Source of the DNA: a virus
IMG/VR virus record: IMGVR_UViG_3300036863_000032
Span: 1-34,596 of that record
Length of the DNA: 34,596 bases
Reading direction: 5' to 3' (one strand)
The notes beneath the pieces were generated by a model. It did not search any database, was not told where the DNA came from, and worked only from the letters and a program-made list of their open reading frames with translations. Every line of letters begins with the position of its first letter. Position 1 is the stretch's first letter. A program made the position numbers and the translations under genes. This document shows positions 27,396 through 34,596 of the stretch, one piece after another.

Positions 27396-27673
27396 CCATA
27401 ACCGGCATTATGCGACGCACGATCTCAAGTTAGGTAGGTTTTGCACAGGCTAAGTCGTTGATCATGAAAGGCGAAAGTTGGCGTGCGAGCGCTGCATCCA
27501 GCCGTCAGTCAGGGCCAGGAATGTGGTTTGGGGCGCCGGGCGTGGAGTGAACGGCGGGGGCCTGAAACAAACGCCGAGGCTGGTTTGAGGGGCCTGAATG
27601 TCGCTGCACCAGAAAAGTGCAATTTGCGAAATTGCTGAATAAAAATGCAAAGTGCTCACGGTATGGATACAAC
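27396..27673 (+). other. Intergenic region with a perfect inverted repeat
   Basis: About 280 bases with no credible ORF. GCAATTTGCGAAATTGC (27619-27635) is GCAATTT/AAATTGC around GCG and could be an operator for late gene control. The AT-rich run after it (27638-27650) might be part of a promoter, but no paired boxes are clear. Because TerS targets often lie near its gene, a packaging (pac/cos) site here is possible, though unproven. Confidence 0.4.
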
Positions 27674-27901
27674 ATGGCAATACACATCGCTGATATCGTA
27701 GCCAAGGCGTGGGCGACCGCGATCCGCGACACGCCTGCGGCTGATTGGTCTGAGTTTTTGGGGCCGCGCAGGACGTATCGCGAGAGATTAGACATGGCGC
27801 GGCGCAACATCTACGGCGATGTGATCCCGCGCATCGTGCTGGTCCGACGGAACCTGAGCCTGCTTGGCAAGCCACGGCGGGCGCCGAGGCTTCCGGAGTG
27901 A
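27674..27901 (+). CDS. 75-residue protein before TerL, unknown function
   Basis: Chosen start is ATG 27674; an in-frame ATG at 27617 is possible but would use the inverted repeat as coding sequence. It is basic and helical, with residues such as AIRDTPAADWSEFLG and an Arg-rich end. The stop overlaps the TerL GTG. No recognised family. Confidence 0.45.
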   Translation: MAIHIADIVAKAWATAIRDTPAADWSEFLGPRRTYRERLDMARRNIYGDVIPRIVLVRRNLSLLGKPRRAPRLPE

Positions 27902-29397
27902 GTACGCCGAGCCCCTATGCCTTTACGGTTGGGGACGAGGTCTTTTTCGACCCGCATCCTGGGAAGCAGGTGGAGGTGCTGCACGTCCTGAAGGAGCGCG
28001 TGTTGGGGACGGGGCCGGCGCCGGCGAACGTGTTTTTGTGGGGCAACCGTGGGAGCGGCAAGAGTCGGCTAGTGCGAGCGTTTCTGCATGCGTGTGCGGT
28101 GGCGATACCTGGGTTTCGGTATGTGCTGGTGCGGCGGAACATGCCGGATTTGCGGAAGAACCATGTGATTTACGTCGGGCCGGAGATGCGATTATTGGGG
28201 GGCGAGTTCAATCAGACGTATGGGCAGGCGAGTTACGCGAACGGGTCGATTGGCTTTTATGCGCAGTGCGAGGATGAGCAGGACGCGGAAAAGATTGTCG
28301 GGGCGGAGGCGGCGGTAATTTTCGTGGATGAGGCGCCGCAGATCAAGTGGGACCTGTTGCGGTTGTTGGCGCCGTCGGTGCGGGTGGCGAAGACAGCGGA
28401 CGGGCGGCAGCCGTATCGGACGTTGATGGTGTATGGGGGGAATCCGGTCGGGGAGTCGATTGAGGAGTTGTGGGCGTACTTTATTGATCAGACGGTGGAT
28501 CGGGAGACGGATCCGGAATACGACCCGGCGGATTTTCTGGCGATGGAGATTCGGCGAGAGGACAACCCGTCTCTGGATGAGGCGGAATATCGGAAGCAGT
28601 TTGCTGGGTTGCCGGCGCACTACCGGAAGGCGTGGCTGGACGGGGTGCGGATGGATTCGCGCAGTCTCTTCGAGGTCCAGAAGACGAAAGACGGGAAGCC
28701 GTATCACTACATTCAGGAGTTGCCGTCGGTCGGAGGCGTGCCGCTGCTCCGCGTGCCATGGATTCAGATTTACCGGGCTTTTGATATGGGCTATTTCCCT
28801 GATCCGGCGGTCGGGGTGTGGTTTGCCGTGCTCGGGCGGCGCATTATGGCCTTTCATGAGGGCACGTGGTTCCGTACGGTTGCGAAAGATTTGGCGACCA
28901 CGATGATCGAGACGACGAAGGAACTCACGTCACGCCAAGACGCCTCCGGGGAGTGGGTATCGCTGCCGGTCTCGATGACCTACGTGGACCCGCAGATTAA
29001 TGTCCGGACAGGGTCGGATACGGTCACGGTGATGGATGTGCTCGAGATGAACGGGGTGCCGTGTGAAGCGTCGATTAACGATAGGGTTCTGTACGCTGAC
29101 GCGATCCACGGGCTTTTGGGGGAAGAGGTGGAGCCTGGCGTACCACGATTCCAGGTGTATGAGCCGGGCTGCCCAATGCTGGCGAAATACCTCCCCAAGA
29201 TGCGCTGGGATGAAAAGAACCCCCGCAAGATGGCGGACCATAAATTTGACCACTGGATTGTCTGTTTAGCCTACTTTGCGATTTCCAGCGGGGTCTTGAG
29301 TTCGACTCGGGCAGAATCCGAGGTGAAACGGCCGGCGTGGATGGACTGGATCGAGGAGGGGCGCGGACAACGCCGCGTCGGGAGGAGAGTCAGGTAA
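27898..29397 (+). CDS. terL: Terminase large subunit
   Basis: A 499-residue packaging motor protein from GTG 27898. The ATPase domain has Walker A GNRGSGKS (49-56), Walker B VIFVDEA (140-146) and a likely coupling motif around YGGNP (179-183). The C-terminal RNase-H-like nuclease has acidic residues at Asp296 (AFDMGYF), Asp364 (TYVDPQI) and Asp447/Asp451 (DHKFDHW). It should pump and cut DNA at the portal. Length is standard. The first two thirds favour codons ending in G (CGG, GGG, GTG, TTG) more than neighbouring genes. Confidence 0.9.
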   Translation: MSTPSPYAFTVGDEVFFDPHPGKQVEVLHVLKERVLGTGPAPANVFLWGNRGSGKSRLVRAFLHACAVAIPGFRYVLVRRNMPDLRKNHVIYVGPEMRLLGGEFNQTYGQASYANGSIGFYAQCEDEQDAEKIVGAEAAVIFVDEAPQIKWDLLRLLAPSVRVAKTADGRQPYRTLMVYGGNPVGESIEELWAYFIDQTVDRETDPEYDPADFLAMEIRREDNPSLDEAEYRKQFAGLPAHYRKAWLDGVRMDSRSLFEVQKTKDGKPYHYIQELPSVGGVPLLRVPWIQIYRAFDMGYFPDPAVGVWFAVLGRRIMAFHEGTWFRTVAKDLATTMIETTKELTSRQDASGEWVSLPVSMTYVDPQINVRTGSDTVTVMDVLEMNGVPCEASINDRVLYADAIHGLLGEEVEPGVPRFQVYEPGCPMLAKYLPKMRWDEKNPRKMADHKFDHWIVCLAYFAISSGVLSSTRAESEVKRPAWMDWIEEGRGQRRVGRRVR

Positions 29398-29808
29398 ATG
29401 AGCCACACGGAATATGACATCAGATACCCGATGCCGAGGCCCGTCAGGGCGTCGTTTGTGAGCGCAGACGACATCAACGTGCGAATGGAGCCGATGAAGA
29501 TCGGCAGGATGGCGGCGAAGATGGTCGTCAGTGAAGAGGTGTTACACAAAATAGGGGCGCGTGCCCTGGAGAGCGCCGTCGATGAGATGGGCCGTGCCGT
29601 CGCGTATGCTCGCCAGTCGGAGGTTCTGTTAGCCGTGGACAGGTTACTCATGGATCACGCGTGGGTCCAGCCGATTATTGAGCAGGAATTGCGGCGCGCC
29701 GTGCGCGAATTCGTGCTCGCGCTGTGGAGCGACGACGAGAAGCAGGCCATGCGCGAGTGGTTTGACCTGTTCGTGATGACGTGTCGCGGCGACGGAGATC
29801 AGCCGTGA
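29398..29808 (+). CDS. 136-residue head-region protein, unknown function
   Basis: Starts at ATG 29398 right after TerL. The N-terminus is polar; from residue 35 it is helical with Ala, Val and Glu, and includes ALESAVDEMGRAVAYARQSE and a second helix around RRAVREFVLALWSDDEKQAM. It is too short to be a portal, which would normally be found here. It could be a minor head protein or an accessory of packaging. No motif known to me. Confidence 0.45.
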   Translation: MSHTEYDIRYPMPRPVRASFVSADDINVRMEPMKIGRMAAKMVVSEEVLHKIGARALESAVDEMGRAVAYARQSEVLLAVDRLLMDHAWVQPIIEQELRRAVREFVLALWSDDEKQAMREWFDLFVMTCRGDGDQP

Positions 29809-29993
29809 GCGATGGCGATCTGCCGCAGCGATTGCCGCGAGAGAGCCCGGTTTGTCTGCATAGCTGGGCGCGTTCGTCGACACGCCATGCGTGGATCTGC
29901 ATGAGATGTGACTACGTCGTGGCAGAGATGGAACTGGCCCACCGCGTAGAAGGCGAGAGGGGGGCGGCGCGTGGGGAGGAGAGCCTGAGATGA
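29805..29993 (+). CDS. 62-residue Cys-containing small protein
   Basis: Begins at GTG 29805 in an ATGA-like overlap. It has VCLHSW (15-20) and CMRCDY (about 35-40), which could bind zinc as a small ribbon, then a helical charged end. The stop overlaps the next gene. Function unknown. Confidence 0.45.
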   Translation: MSDGDLPQRLPRESPVCLHSWARSSTRHAWICMRCDYVVAEMELAHRVEGERGAARGEESLR

Positions 29994-31063
29994 GCGAGAT
30001 CGCACAGACCACGACGACCACCGACTCCGCGCCGCCCACCAGCACAGCCGAGATCGCCTCGCAGGTGATTGAGGCGGCCGAGCGGACGCCCAGTGAAGAT
30101 AGCGGCGAGACGGCGGCAGACAGCGGCGTCACAGCGACGTCGGAGGCGCCCGGCGTTGTTGAGCCAGTACGCACAACCCAAGAGCCGCCGAAAGAACTAT
30201 CCGAGGAGGAAAAACTCCTGAACGAGTTCGGGTTTAAGCAGGCTTTCAAGCCTGACGGCCGGGAGCACTACATCCCCCGATCAAAAGTCCTCCAGATGAT
30301 CGGCTCTGGCCTGAAACGCGGGCTGGAGAAATGGACGGGCGAGAAAACGACGCTTGAGCAGCGCGCGACCGAGCTCCAAGGCAACCTGAACGAGATGTAT
30401 CAGGACATCATGGGCGAGCCGAAAGCGCTGATCGCCAAGCTCGCCGAAGTCAATCCGCGCTACCGTGCGTTTCTCGAGCCGCCGCAGGCCGCGCCGCAGA
30501 CCCCGTCTCCAGATGCGGAGATGCCACAACCGGACTTGCCGTTATCGGATGGGTCGAGGACGTACAGCCTCGAAGGTTTGCAAAAACTGCTGGAGTGGAA
30601 TACCAAGCGCGTCGAATCCAAGATGGACGCCAAGCTCAAGCCGTGGGAGGAACGCGAGAAGGCCGCCAAGGAGAGCGATGAGCGGCGCGCCCTCGTCCAG
30701 CAGATGCGCGACAAGATGCAAGAGGCGCAGGGCTGGACTGGTTTCGGCCAACTCGCCGCCGATGGGACGCTGTCTGAGTTCCAGCAGGCCGTGCTCGATC
30801 GGCTGAAGCAGGATACCGCTGCGGCCAAGGCCGCCGGCCGGCGTCCGTCGATGACCCTGCGGGAAGCGTATCTGGAAGTGCGGGCGGAGCGACTCTCGAC
30901 CGACCACAACACGGTGCGCGAAGCCGTGCTCAAGGAACTCAACGACGCACCGAAAAGTCCCACGCTCGCGCGGCAGAGCGTGGACAGTCCGAAGTCTAGC
31001 CGTCCCATGTCGACGGCGGAGATTGCGCGATCGGTCATCACGCAGTTGGAGGCCAAGCGGTAG
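29990..31063 (+). CDS. Probable capsid scaffolding protein
   Basis: A 357-residue protein in an ATGA overlap. The first 70 residues are Thr/Ser/Glu-rich and disordered; 75-110 are compact with EKLLNEFGFKQAF. Residues 110-150 and 215-275 are Lys/Glu/Gln-rich coiled coils, with a basic end. An acidic start, central coiled coil and basic C-terminus immediately before the major capsid gene match phage scaffolding proteins, which guide shell assembly and then leave. No protease motif is seen. The function is inferred from composition and place. Confidence 0.6.
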   Translation: MSEIAQTTTTTDSAPPTSTAEIASQVIEAAERTPSEDSGETAADSGVTATSEAPGVVEPVRTTQEPPKELSEEEKLLNEFGFKQAFKPDGREHYIPRSKVLQMIGSGLKRGLEKWTGEKTTLEQRATELQGNLNEMYQDIMGEPKALIAKLAEVNPRYRAFLEPPQAAPQTPSPDAEMPQPDLPLSDGSRTYSLEGLQKLLEWNTKRVESKMDAKLKPWEEREKAAKESDERRALVQQMRDKMQEAQGWTGFGQLAADGTLSEFQQAVLDRLKQDTAAAKAAGRRPSMTLREAYLEVRAERLSTDHNTVREAVLKELNDAPKSPTLARQSVDSPKSSRPMSTAEIARSVITQLEAKR

Positions 31064-31090
31064 ACCGCGGACGAGAAGGAGACCGGGATC

Positions 31091-31312
31091 ATGCCGAAAG
31101 CGCCGCACAAAAGACAGCCGACCGACCTCACGCTCCGCAATCTCAGAGCGATGAAGGCGCGCCTGGAGCGGCTCGAGTCGCATGTGGACACGATCAGGCG
31201 CAGCCTCGTAGCCACGACGTCGCTCCCAGATGCCGTGATCGAGGCGCTAACCACGCTCGGGCCAACGGCGACCGGCCCGGTCCCGAGCACGCCGCCACCG
31301 AACGAAGAGTAG
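31091..31312 (+). CDS. 73-residue small head-region protein
   Basis: Starts at ATG 31091 after AAGGAGA. Residues 12-45 form a basic helical coiled coil, followed by a Pro/Thr-rich end. It may assist scaffold or capsid assembly, or be a minor decoration. No known family. Confidence 0.45.
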   Translation: MPKAPHKRQPTDLTLRNLRAMKARLERLESHVDTIRRSLVATTSLPDAVIEALTTLGPTATGPVPSTPPPNEE

Positions 31313-31319
31313 TACGCGC

Positions 31320-31348
31320 TTGACAGTCCTATAAGCAGCGCTTATTAT
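31320..31348 (+). promoter_or_regulatory. Strong promoter for the major capsid gene
   Basis: TTGACA (31320-31325), a 17-base spacer and TATTAT (31343-31348) match the sigma-70 consensus at six of six and five of six positions. It is the best promoter visible in the window and directs about 130 bases of leader before the capsid start. It would permit high capsid expression independently of the upstream late transcript. Confidence 0.75.
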
Positions 31349-31402
31349 TCGACAAGCCTGCGACTGGCTCAACGTCGCGACTCTTTAGGCTGATGTTCGG
31401 GG

Positions 31403-31427
31403 CCTGCCCCCTCAGAGCAGGGTTTTT
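31403..31427 (+). terminator. Small terminator-like hairpin in the capsid leader
   Basis: CCTGC (31403-31407) pairs with GCAGG (31417-31421) around CCCTCAGA-like bases, followed after one G by TTTTT. It lies after the strong promoter and before the capsid gene. A further stem, CTCGG/CCGAG (31435-31439/31446-31450), follows. It may terminate the upstream transcript or act as an attenuator or insulator. The stem is short, so termination could be partial. Confidence 0.45.
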
Positions 31428-31487
31428 CGGCTGACTCGGGCCTTACCGAGGACGCGGACAACCTTTTTCTCTGAGAGGGCACCTCGA

Positions 31488-32435
31488 ATGGCAGTTCCCT
31501 TCACACAGCTCGTGGCCTCCACCTACGATGCGGTGGTCAACGAGCGCAACAAGGCGGCGGACCAGTGGTCCGATACCTCCGCCCTCAACTTCCTCGAAGA
31601 AATCGGCGGCATCAAGCGTGTCACGCCTGGCGCCACACTTCAGATGACCTTGGATTACCGCCAGAACTCGGGCGGTGATTTCCTCGCAACCGACACCACC
31701 GCGACCGCCACATCAAAAACGGACGTTCTCACGGCGACAGGTCCGAGTTGGGCGACGCTGGTGGTACCCACCAATTGGAGCTTCACCGACGAAGCCCTAA
31801 ACGACGGGGACAAGAAAATCGATCTGATCGCGGCGCTCGTGGATAACACGATCACGACGCACGATTTCATGATCGAAGCGGGCATGTTCGCGGCCACCGG
31901 CGGCACAGACGGTTTCGCAACGTTTGTCGATCTGTTCTCGGAAGATGGCCTCGGCACGGTCCAGGGCATCGTGGCGTCAACCGAGACGTGGTGGAAGAAC
32001 CAGTTCAAGGACTGGGGCGCCGATACGGGCGCGACACTCTTGGCGGACTACAACACCCTGTACTTCTCGTGCGCGAAGGGGTCAAGCGGCCGGCAGCCGA
32101 ACGTGGTCATCGCGAACTCGACGCTGTATGGGGCATTCATCGCGGCACTCACTCCGCAGCAACGGTTTATGAACGCCGCCTCAGCGACGTCTGGATTCGG
32201 CCAAGTGAAGCTGATCAACGCGAGCTATATCTATAGCTCAGTCATCACGACCGCGCAGGACTCGGCGTGGATGTTCAACACCAACGATACGGCGCTCTTC
32301 GTCGCGAAAACCGCGTGGCGGAAGCGTCGGGCGCCGATGGATTTCTCCTCGGCGGCGATGGTTAACCAAAAAGTTTTTTCAGTCTTGCAGTTAGCCACTC
32401 GTAACCGTAGCCGTGGCGGGGTGCTGTTCACGTGA
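31488..32435 (+). CDS. Major capsid protein, HK97-fold type
   Basis: A 315-residue protein behind GAGAGGG. Typical features are an acidic N-terminal arm, FLEEIGGIKRVTPGATLQ, beta-rich middle, a long helix around KIDLIAALVDNTITT and a region with TWWKNQFKDWG, followed by a peripheral domain and a basic end. This resembles a family of phage major capsid proteins annotated near TerL and scaffold genes. It forms the icosahedral shell. The position after scaffold, the best promoter, and the likely decoration protein two genes later strongly support the call. Confidence 0.8.
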   Translation: MAVPFTQLVASTYDAVVNERNKAADQWSDTSALNFLEEIGGIKRVTPGATLQMTLDYRQNSGGDFLATDTTATATSKTDVLTATGPSWATLVVPTNWSFTDEALNDGDKKIDLIAALVDNTITTHDFMIEAGMFAATGGTDGFATFVDLFSEDGLGTVQGIVASTETWWKNQFKDWGADTGATLLADYNTLYFSCAKGSSGRQPNVVIANSTLYGAFIAALTPQQRFMNAASATSGFGQVKLINASYIYSSVITTAQDSAWMFNTNDTALFVAKTAWRKRRAPMDFSSAAMVNQKVFSVLQLATRNRSRGGVLFT

Positions 32436-32911
32436 TGTCGAAGATCTGTCGCATCTGCCAGCAGGAGAAGCCTCTGGGCGCTTTTTACCAGCAGCGCAGC
32501 TGTAAGGACGAGCGGCGCCCAGAGTGCCGAGCCTGTTTCAATACGGCGCGACGTGAATATCGGAATGCGGACTTGGCGCATCACCAAGCCGCCGCGCGTC
32601 GCCGGTATCACGTCAATCCTGGCAAATCACGCGCTGACCGAAAGGCGCAGTATCACAAGGACCGCGAGTGGGGAGCCCTGCGCGCACAGCTTGGCAAGTA
32701 CGGCCTCACGCTGGACCAGTTTCATGCGCTGCAGGAGCGGCAGGACTTCTCTTGTGCGATTTGCGGCGATGTTGCCGAATTGCAGATCGATCATTCCCAT
32801 ACCACGAAGCGCGTGCGCGGCTTGCTGTGCGCGGGATGCAATCTCGGTATCGGCCATTTTGGTGAGCGCGCCTCGGCGCTCGCAGCTGCGGCGCGCTACG
32901 TTGCCGCGTGA
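32435..32911 (+). CDS. Endonuclease VII-like resolvase or homing nuclease
   Basis: A 158-residue protein from ATG 32435, overlapping the capsid stop (TGATG). The N-terminus has CRICQQEK and CRACF, a zinc-binding pair. The C-terminus carries the endonuclease VII signature: YGLTLDQFHALQERQ, CAICG, LQIDHSHTTKRVRGLLC and CNLGIGHF. His, Asp and Cys residues here form the metal and catalytic site of His-Me finger nucleases that cut branched DNA. In T4 such an enzyme clears DNA junctions before packaging. Insertion between the capsid and decoration-like genes also suits a mobile nuclease. Confidence 0.8.
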   Translation: MSKICRICQQEKPLGAFYQQRSCKDERRPECRACFNTARREYRNADLAHHQAAARRRYHVNPGKSRADRKAQYHKDREWGALRAQLGKYGLTLDQFHALQERQDFSCAICGDVAELQIDHSHTTKRVRGLLCAGCNLGIGHFGERASALAAAARYVAA

Positions 32912-32920
32912 GGATGTCAC

Positions 32921-33436
32921 ATGGCACTGTATTTGGTTGACCCGCAGCCAGTCGGCGGTGCACCAGGGCAAGTGGATACGACCGCGCTCAATCCGCTCGG
33001 TATGGAAGCCAGCGGGAGCGATGGTATCCGCTACATCTATCTCCAGGGGATCGCATCCACGCTCTTGGGATCGTGGGTCACGATTGGGGCGGCGCATGTG
33101 ACGGCCCTGTTGGCGTCCGGTGCGAACGGACGCGTCGCGGTGGCCTCCGCGGCGATTGGCGCGGGTCAATTCGGATGGTATGCCATTGTGGGCAACGTCA
33201 CCTTCTCGCTCGGGTCCAGCAATGGGACCATCACGTCGGGCGGGGGACAGTTACAAGTCGGCTCGACGGCTGGGTATGTGCAGGCGCAGGGATCATCCGC
33301 GGGCGCGGCGGCTGGCGACTATATCTTCGGAGCGTTCGCGTACTCGGGACAGCCGTCGTCCGCGGATGACATCATCGCCAGCGTGTTCCTGAACCGGCCG
33401 TTTATTGCGAACGCGGTCGCGGTGGTCTCCAGCTAA
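32921..33436 (+). CDS. Decoration or capsid-stabilising-like protein
   Basis: A 171-residue Gly/Ala/Ser-rich protein beginning MALYLVDPQPVG. It contains beta strands with short loops, including GIRYIYLQG, GRVAVASAAIGAGQFGWY and GNVTFSLG. The pattern resembles conserved phage proteins next to the capsid gene, often annotated as head decoration or fibre. There is no enzyme motif. Its proximity to the capsid gene strengthens the inference, though the exact family is not certain. Confidence 0.55.
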   Translation: MALYLVDPQPVGGAPGQVDTTALNPLGMEASGSDGIRYIYLQGIASTLLGSWVTIGAAHVTALLASGANGRVAVASAAIGAGQFGWYAIVGNVTFSLGSSNGTITSGGGQLQVGSTAGYVQAQGSSAGAAAGDYIFGAFAYSGQPSSADDIIASVFLNRPFIANAVAVVSS

Positions 33437-33440
33437 CGAG

Positions 33441-34193
33441 ATGGGGTCGCCTCTCCAAATCGCGCTCGTGGGTAGCGGGCTCTCATGGCCGCGGGCGCCG
33501 TGGGGCGATCCCGCCTGGCAAGTGTGGGCGCATGCGAGCATGCACCGCGGTGCCGAGGCTGATCAGCGGCAGCCGGATCTCTGGATCGAATTGCATCGCC
33601 CAGAGGTCCGCGCTGAACCGAAGACATGGGACAACGACTACGCGACATGGCTTCTCCATGGCGTCGGCCGCGCGGCCCCCGTGCTTGTGCAGGACGCTGA
33701 GCCGATCCCTGTACGTGCGCAGATCCTCCCGAGGCGCGAGATCGCCGCGTGGGTGCAGGCGAGAGGCGCGACAGGCACGGAATACGTGACCTCGACCGGC
33801 GCATGGATGGTGCTGTACGCCTTGTCTCAAGGCGCGACGACACTTGGGCTCTGGGGCATGAATTACGAGGACCACTCGGAATACGTGGTACAGCGCCCGT
33901 GCCTGGAATATTGGATTGGGTTTGCGCGCGCGCTCGGAGTGGCGGTGTACATCACGCCGACGTCGCGCTTGTGTCGCGACCGGCACGTCTACGGGTTCGA
34001 CGGTCATCGCGCAGATCTGCAACGGGCGCACACCCTCTCCACCGCGACGCGCTTGACGACGGCTGACGTGCTGCGGGGACGGATACCGGCGCGGATGATC
34101 CCCCCTGACGTGCAGGCGCTCATCGACGAGGAACGCGAACTCTTTGGCATCGATACCGAGGCGGAATGGCGCAAAGCCGCCGAGCGAGGATGA
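33441..34193 (+). CDS. Conserved-type phage head-region protein, Rossmann-like start
   Basis: A 250-residue protein from ATG 33441. It begins with a beta-turn motif IALVGSGLSWPRAP, similar to a nucleotide- or sugar-binding Rossmann-like fold. Later features are GDPAWQVWAHAS, TGAWMVLYALSQGATTLGLW, GMNYEDHSEY and an aromatic, Cys-containing QRPCLEYWIG. I recall similar proteins in many phages near head genes, but no reaction is assigned to them. It may modify a virion surface or have a regulatory role; both are speculation. The start follows the previous stop by four bases. Confidence 0.5.
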   Translation: MGSPLQIALVGSGLSWPRAPWGDPAWQVWAHASMHRGAEADQRQPDLWIELHRPEVRAEPKTWDNDYATWLLHGVGRAAPVLVQDAEPIPVRAQILPRREIAAWVQARGATGTEYVTSTGAWMVLYALSQGATTLGLWGMNYEDHSEYVVQRPCLEYWIGFARALGVAVYITPTSRLCRDRHVYGFDGHRADLQRAHTLSTATRLTTADVLRGRIPARMIPPDVQALIDEERELFGIDTEAEWRKAAERG

Positions 34194-34196
34194 CGC

Positions 34197-34596
34197 ATGG
34201 CGAAGGCAGAGATTGATCTCACGAGCCTCGGGGAAGTGATCGGCGCAGCAGTCGCGCAGGGGATTGCCGCGATTGCGCCGCGCCATGAAATCAAGGAAGG
34301 CGACCCGGAATATGTCGCGCGGCAGCAGGCGGAGGGGTGGTTCGACACCTTCGACGTGCCGGTGTACCAGAATGCCTACGAGGCGCAGGCCCGGGGCCTC
34401 TCGGCGGAGGTCCGATATCGGGCGAGCCATCTGAAGCCCGGCACCTACATCCGAGGCCGGGTTCGCGTGGAAGTGAACAATCAAGGCGTCCACCTGAAGT
34501 ATCCGGTGAGCGGCGACAACATGCTGATCAATCGGGACTATTGGCGCGATTTTCCAGACCTCATTAACCAGATCTGGGACGAGATGCACGTCCCGG
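34197..34596 (+). CDS. Truncated ORF at right edge, unknown function
   Basis: Starts at ATG 34197, three bases after the preceding TGA, and stays open to the last base of the window (133 complete codons visible). The visible sequence is acidic and mixed helix/strand: EIDLTSLGEVIGAAVAQGIA, then GWFDTFDVPVYQNAYEAQAR, a beta region around RGRVRVEVNNQG and a late WRDFPDLINQIW. It does not look like the start of a portal. A virion role is inferred from the block in which it lies. Confidence 0.5.
   Translation, partial: MAKAEIDLTSLGEVIGAAVAQGIAAIAPRHEIKEGDPEYVARQQAEGWFDTFDVPVYQNAYEAQARGLSAEVRYRASHLKPGTYIRGRVRVEVNNQGVHLKYPVSGDNMLINRDYWRDFPDLINQIWDEMHVP

Noticed and set aside
1-34596. CRISPR array or tRNA/rRNA genes
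   Set aside because: I found no regularly spaced repeat array and no complete tRNA or rRNA pattern.

Overview
The window looks like most of the genome of a temperate tailed bacteriophage, or an integrated prophage or metagenomic phage contig. It is GC-rich (roughly 60% by eye), densely packed, mostly rightward, with many ATGA/TGATG overlaps. The adaptor, a nozzle-like tail protein, several Ala/Gln-rich candidate ejection proteins and the absence of any tape-measure, sheath or long-tail gene suggest a short-tailed (podovirus-like) virion. The host cannot be named. A SleB-type cell-wall hydrolase and several small membrane proteins fit a bacterial host, and no tRNA, rRNA or housekeeping gene is visible.

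Layout. 1-9.1 kb: tail and internal virion genes (partial virion protein, zinc-ribbon protein, adaptor fused to a fibre-like region, nozzle-like protein, fibre-like protein, and four internal or ejection-type proteins). 9.1-11.1 kb: lysis region (membrane/coiled-coil proteins and a SleB-like endolysin). 11.1-12.3 kb: a secondary-structure-rich beta-propeller protein of unknown role. 12.3-16.1 kb: lysogeny and control (possible attP with arm-type repeats, leftward integrase and repressor, divergent Cro with operators, an HNH-like/HTH fusion, an antisense ribbon-helix-helix-like gene, an excisionase-like gene, another HTH protein). 16.1-26.5 kb: early and accessory genes, including a FEN-type 5'-3' exonuclease fused to a RecT-like annealing protein, HNH, replication-organiser-like, RusA and DNA methyltransferase genes, plus a chain of very small ORFs. 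26.5-34.6 kb: packaging and head genes (TerS, TerL, probable scaffold, major capsid protein, endonuclease VII-like gene, decoration-like protein, a conserved head-region protein and a truncated ORF at the right edge). No portal gene is visible, so it probably lies beyond one of the edges.

Most interesting points. (1) A single 505-residue protein joins a complete-looking 5'-3' exonuclease domain to a RecT-type single-strand annealing domain, a one-chain recombination machine. (2) About 0.75 kb (20186-20934) has almost no credible coding but carries a dense series of perfect hairpins, including an 11-bp stem, nested stems closed by 9- and 10-bp pairings and a GNRA-loop hairpin; it is a candidate large structured noncoding RNA. 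(3) Two Shine-Dalgarno sequences sit in hairpin loops just before tiny ORFs. (4) A leftward two-gene cassette with its own AT-rich promoter, flanked by perfect 17-bp direct repeats, encodes a second member of the same ribbon-helix-helix-like family found antisense at 15 kb. (5) Repeated stop-start junction sequences separate the micro-ORFs near 24 kb. (6) Two genes appear frameshifted near their 5' ends.

All assignments come from reading sequence and remembered family features; no database search was possible.
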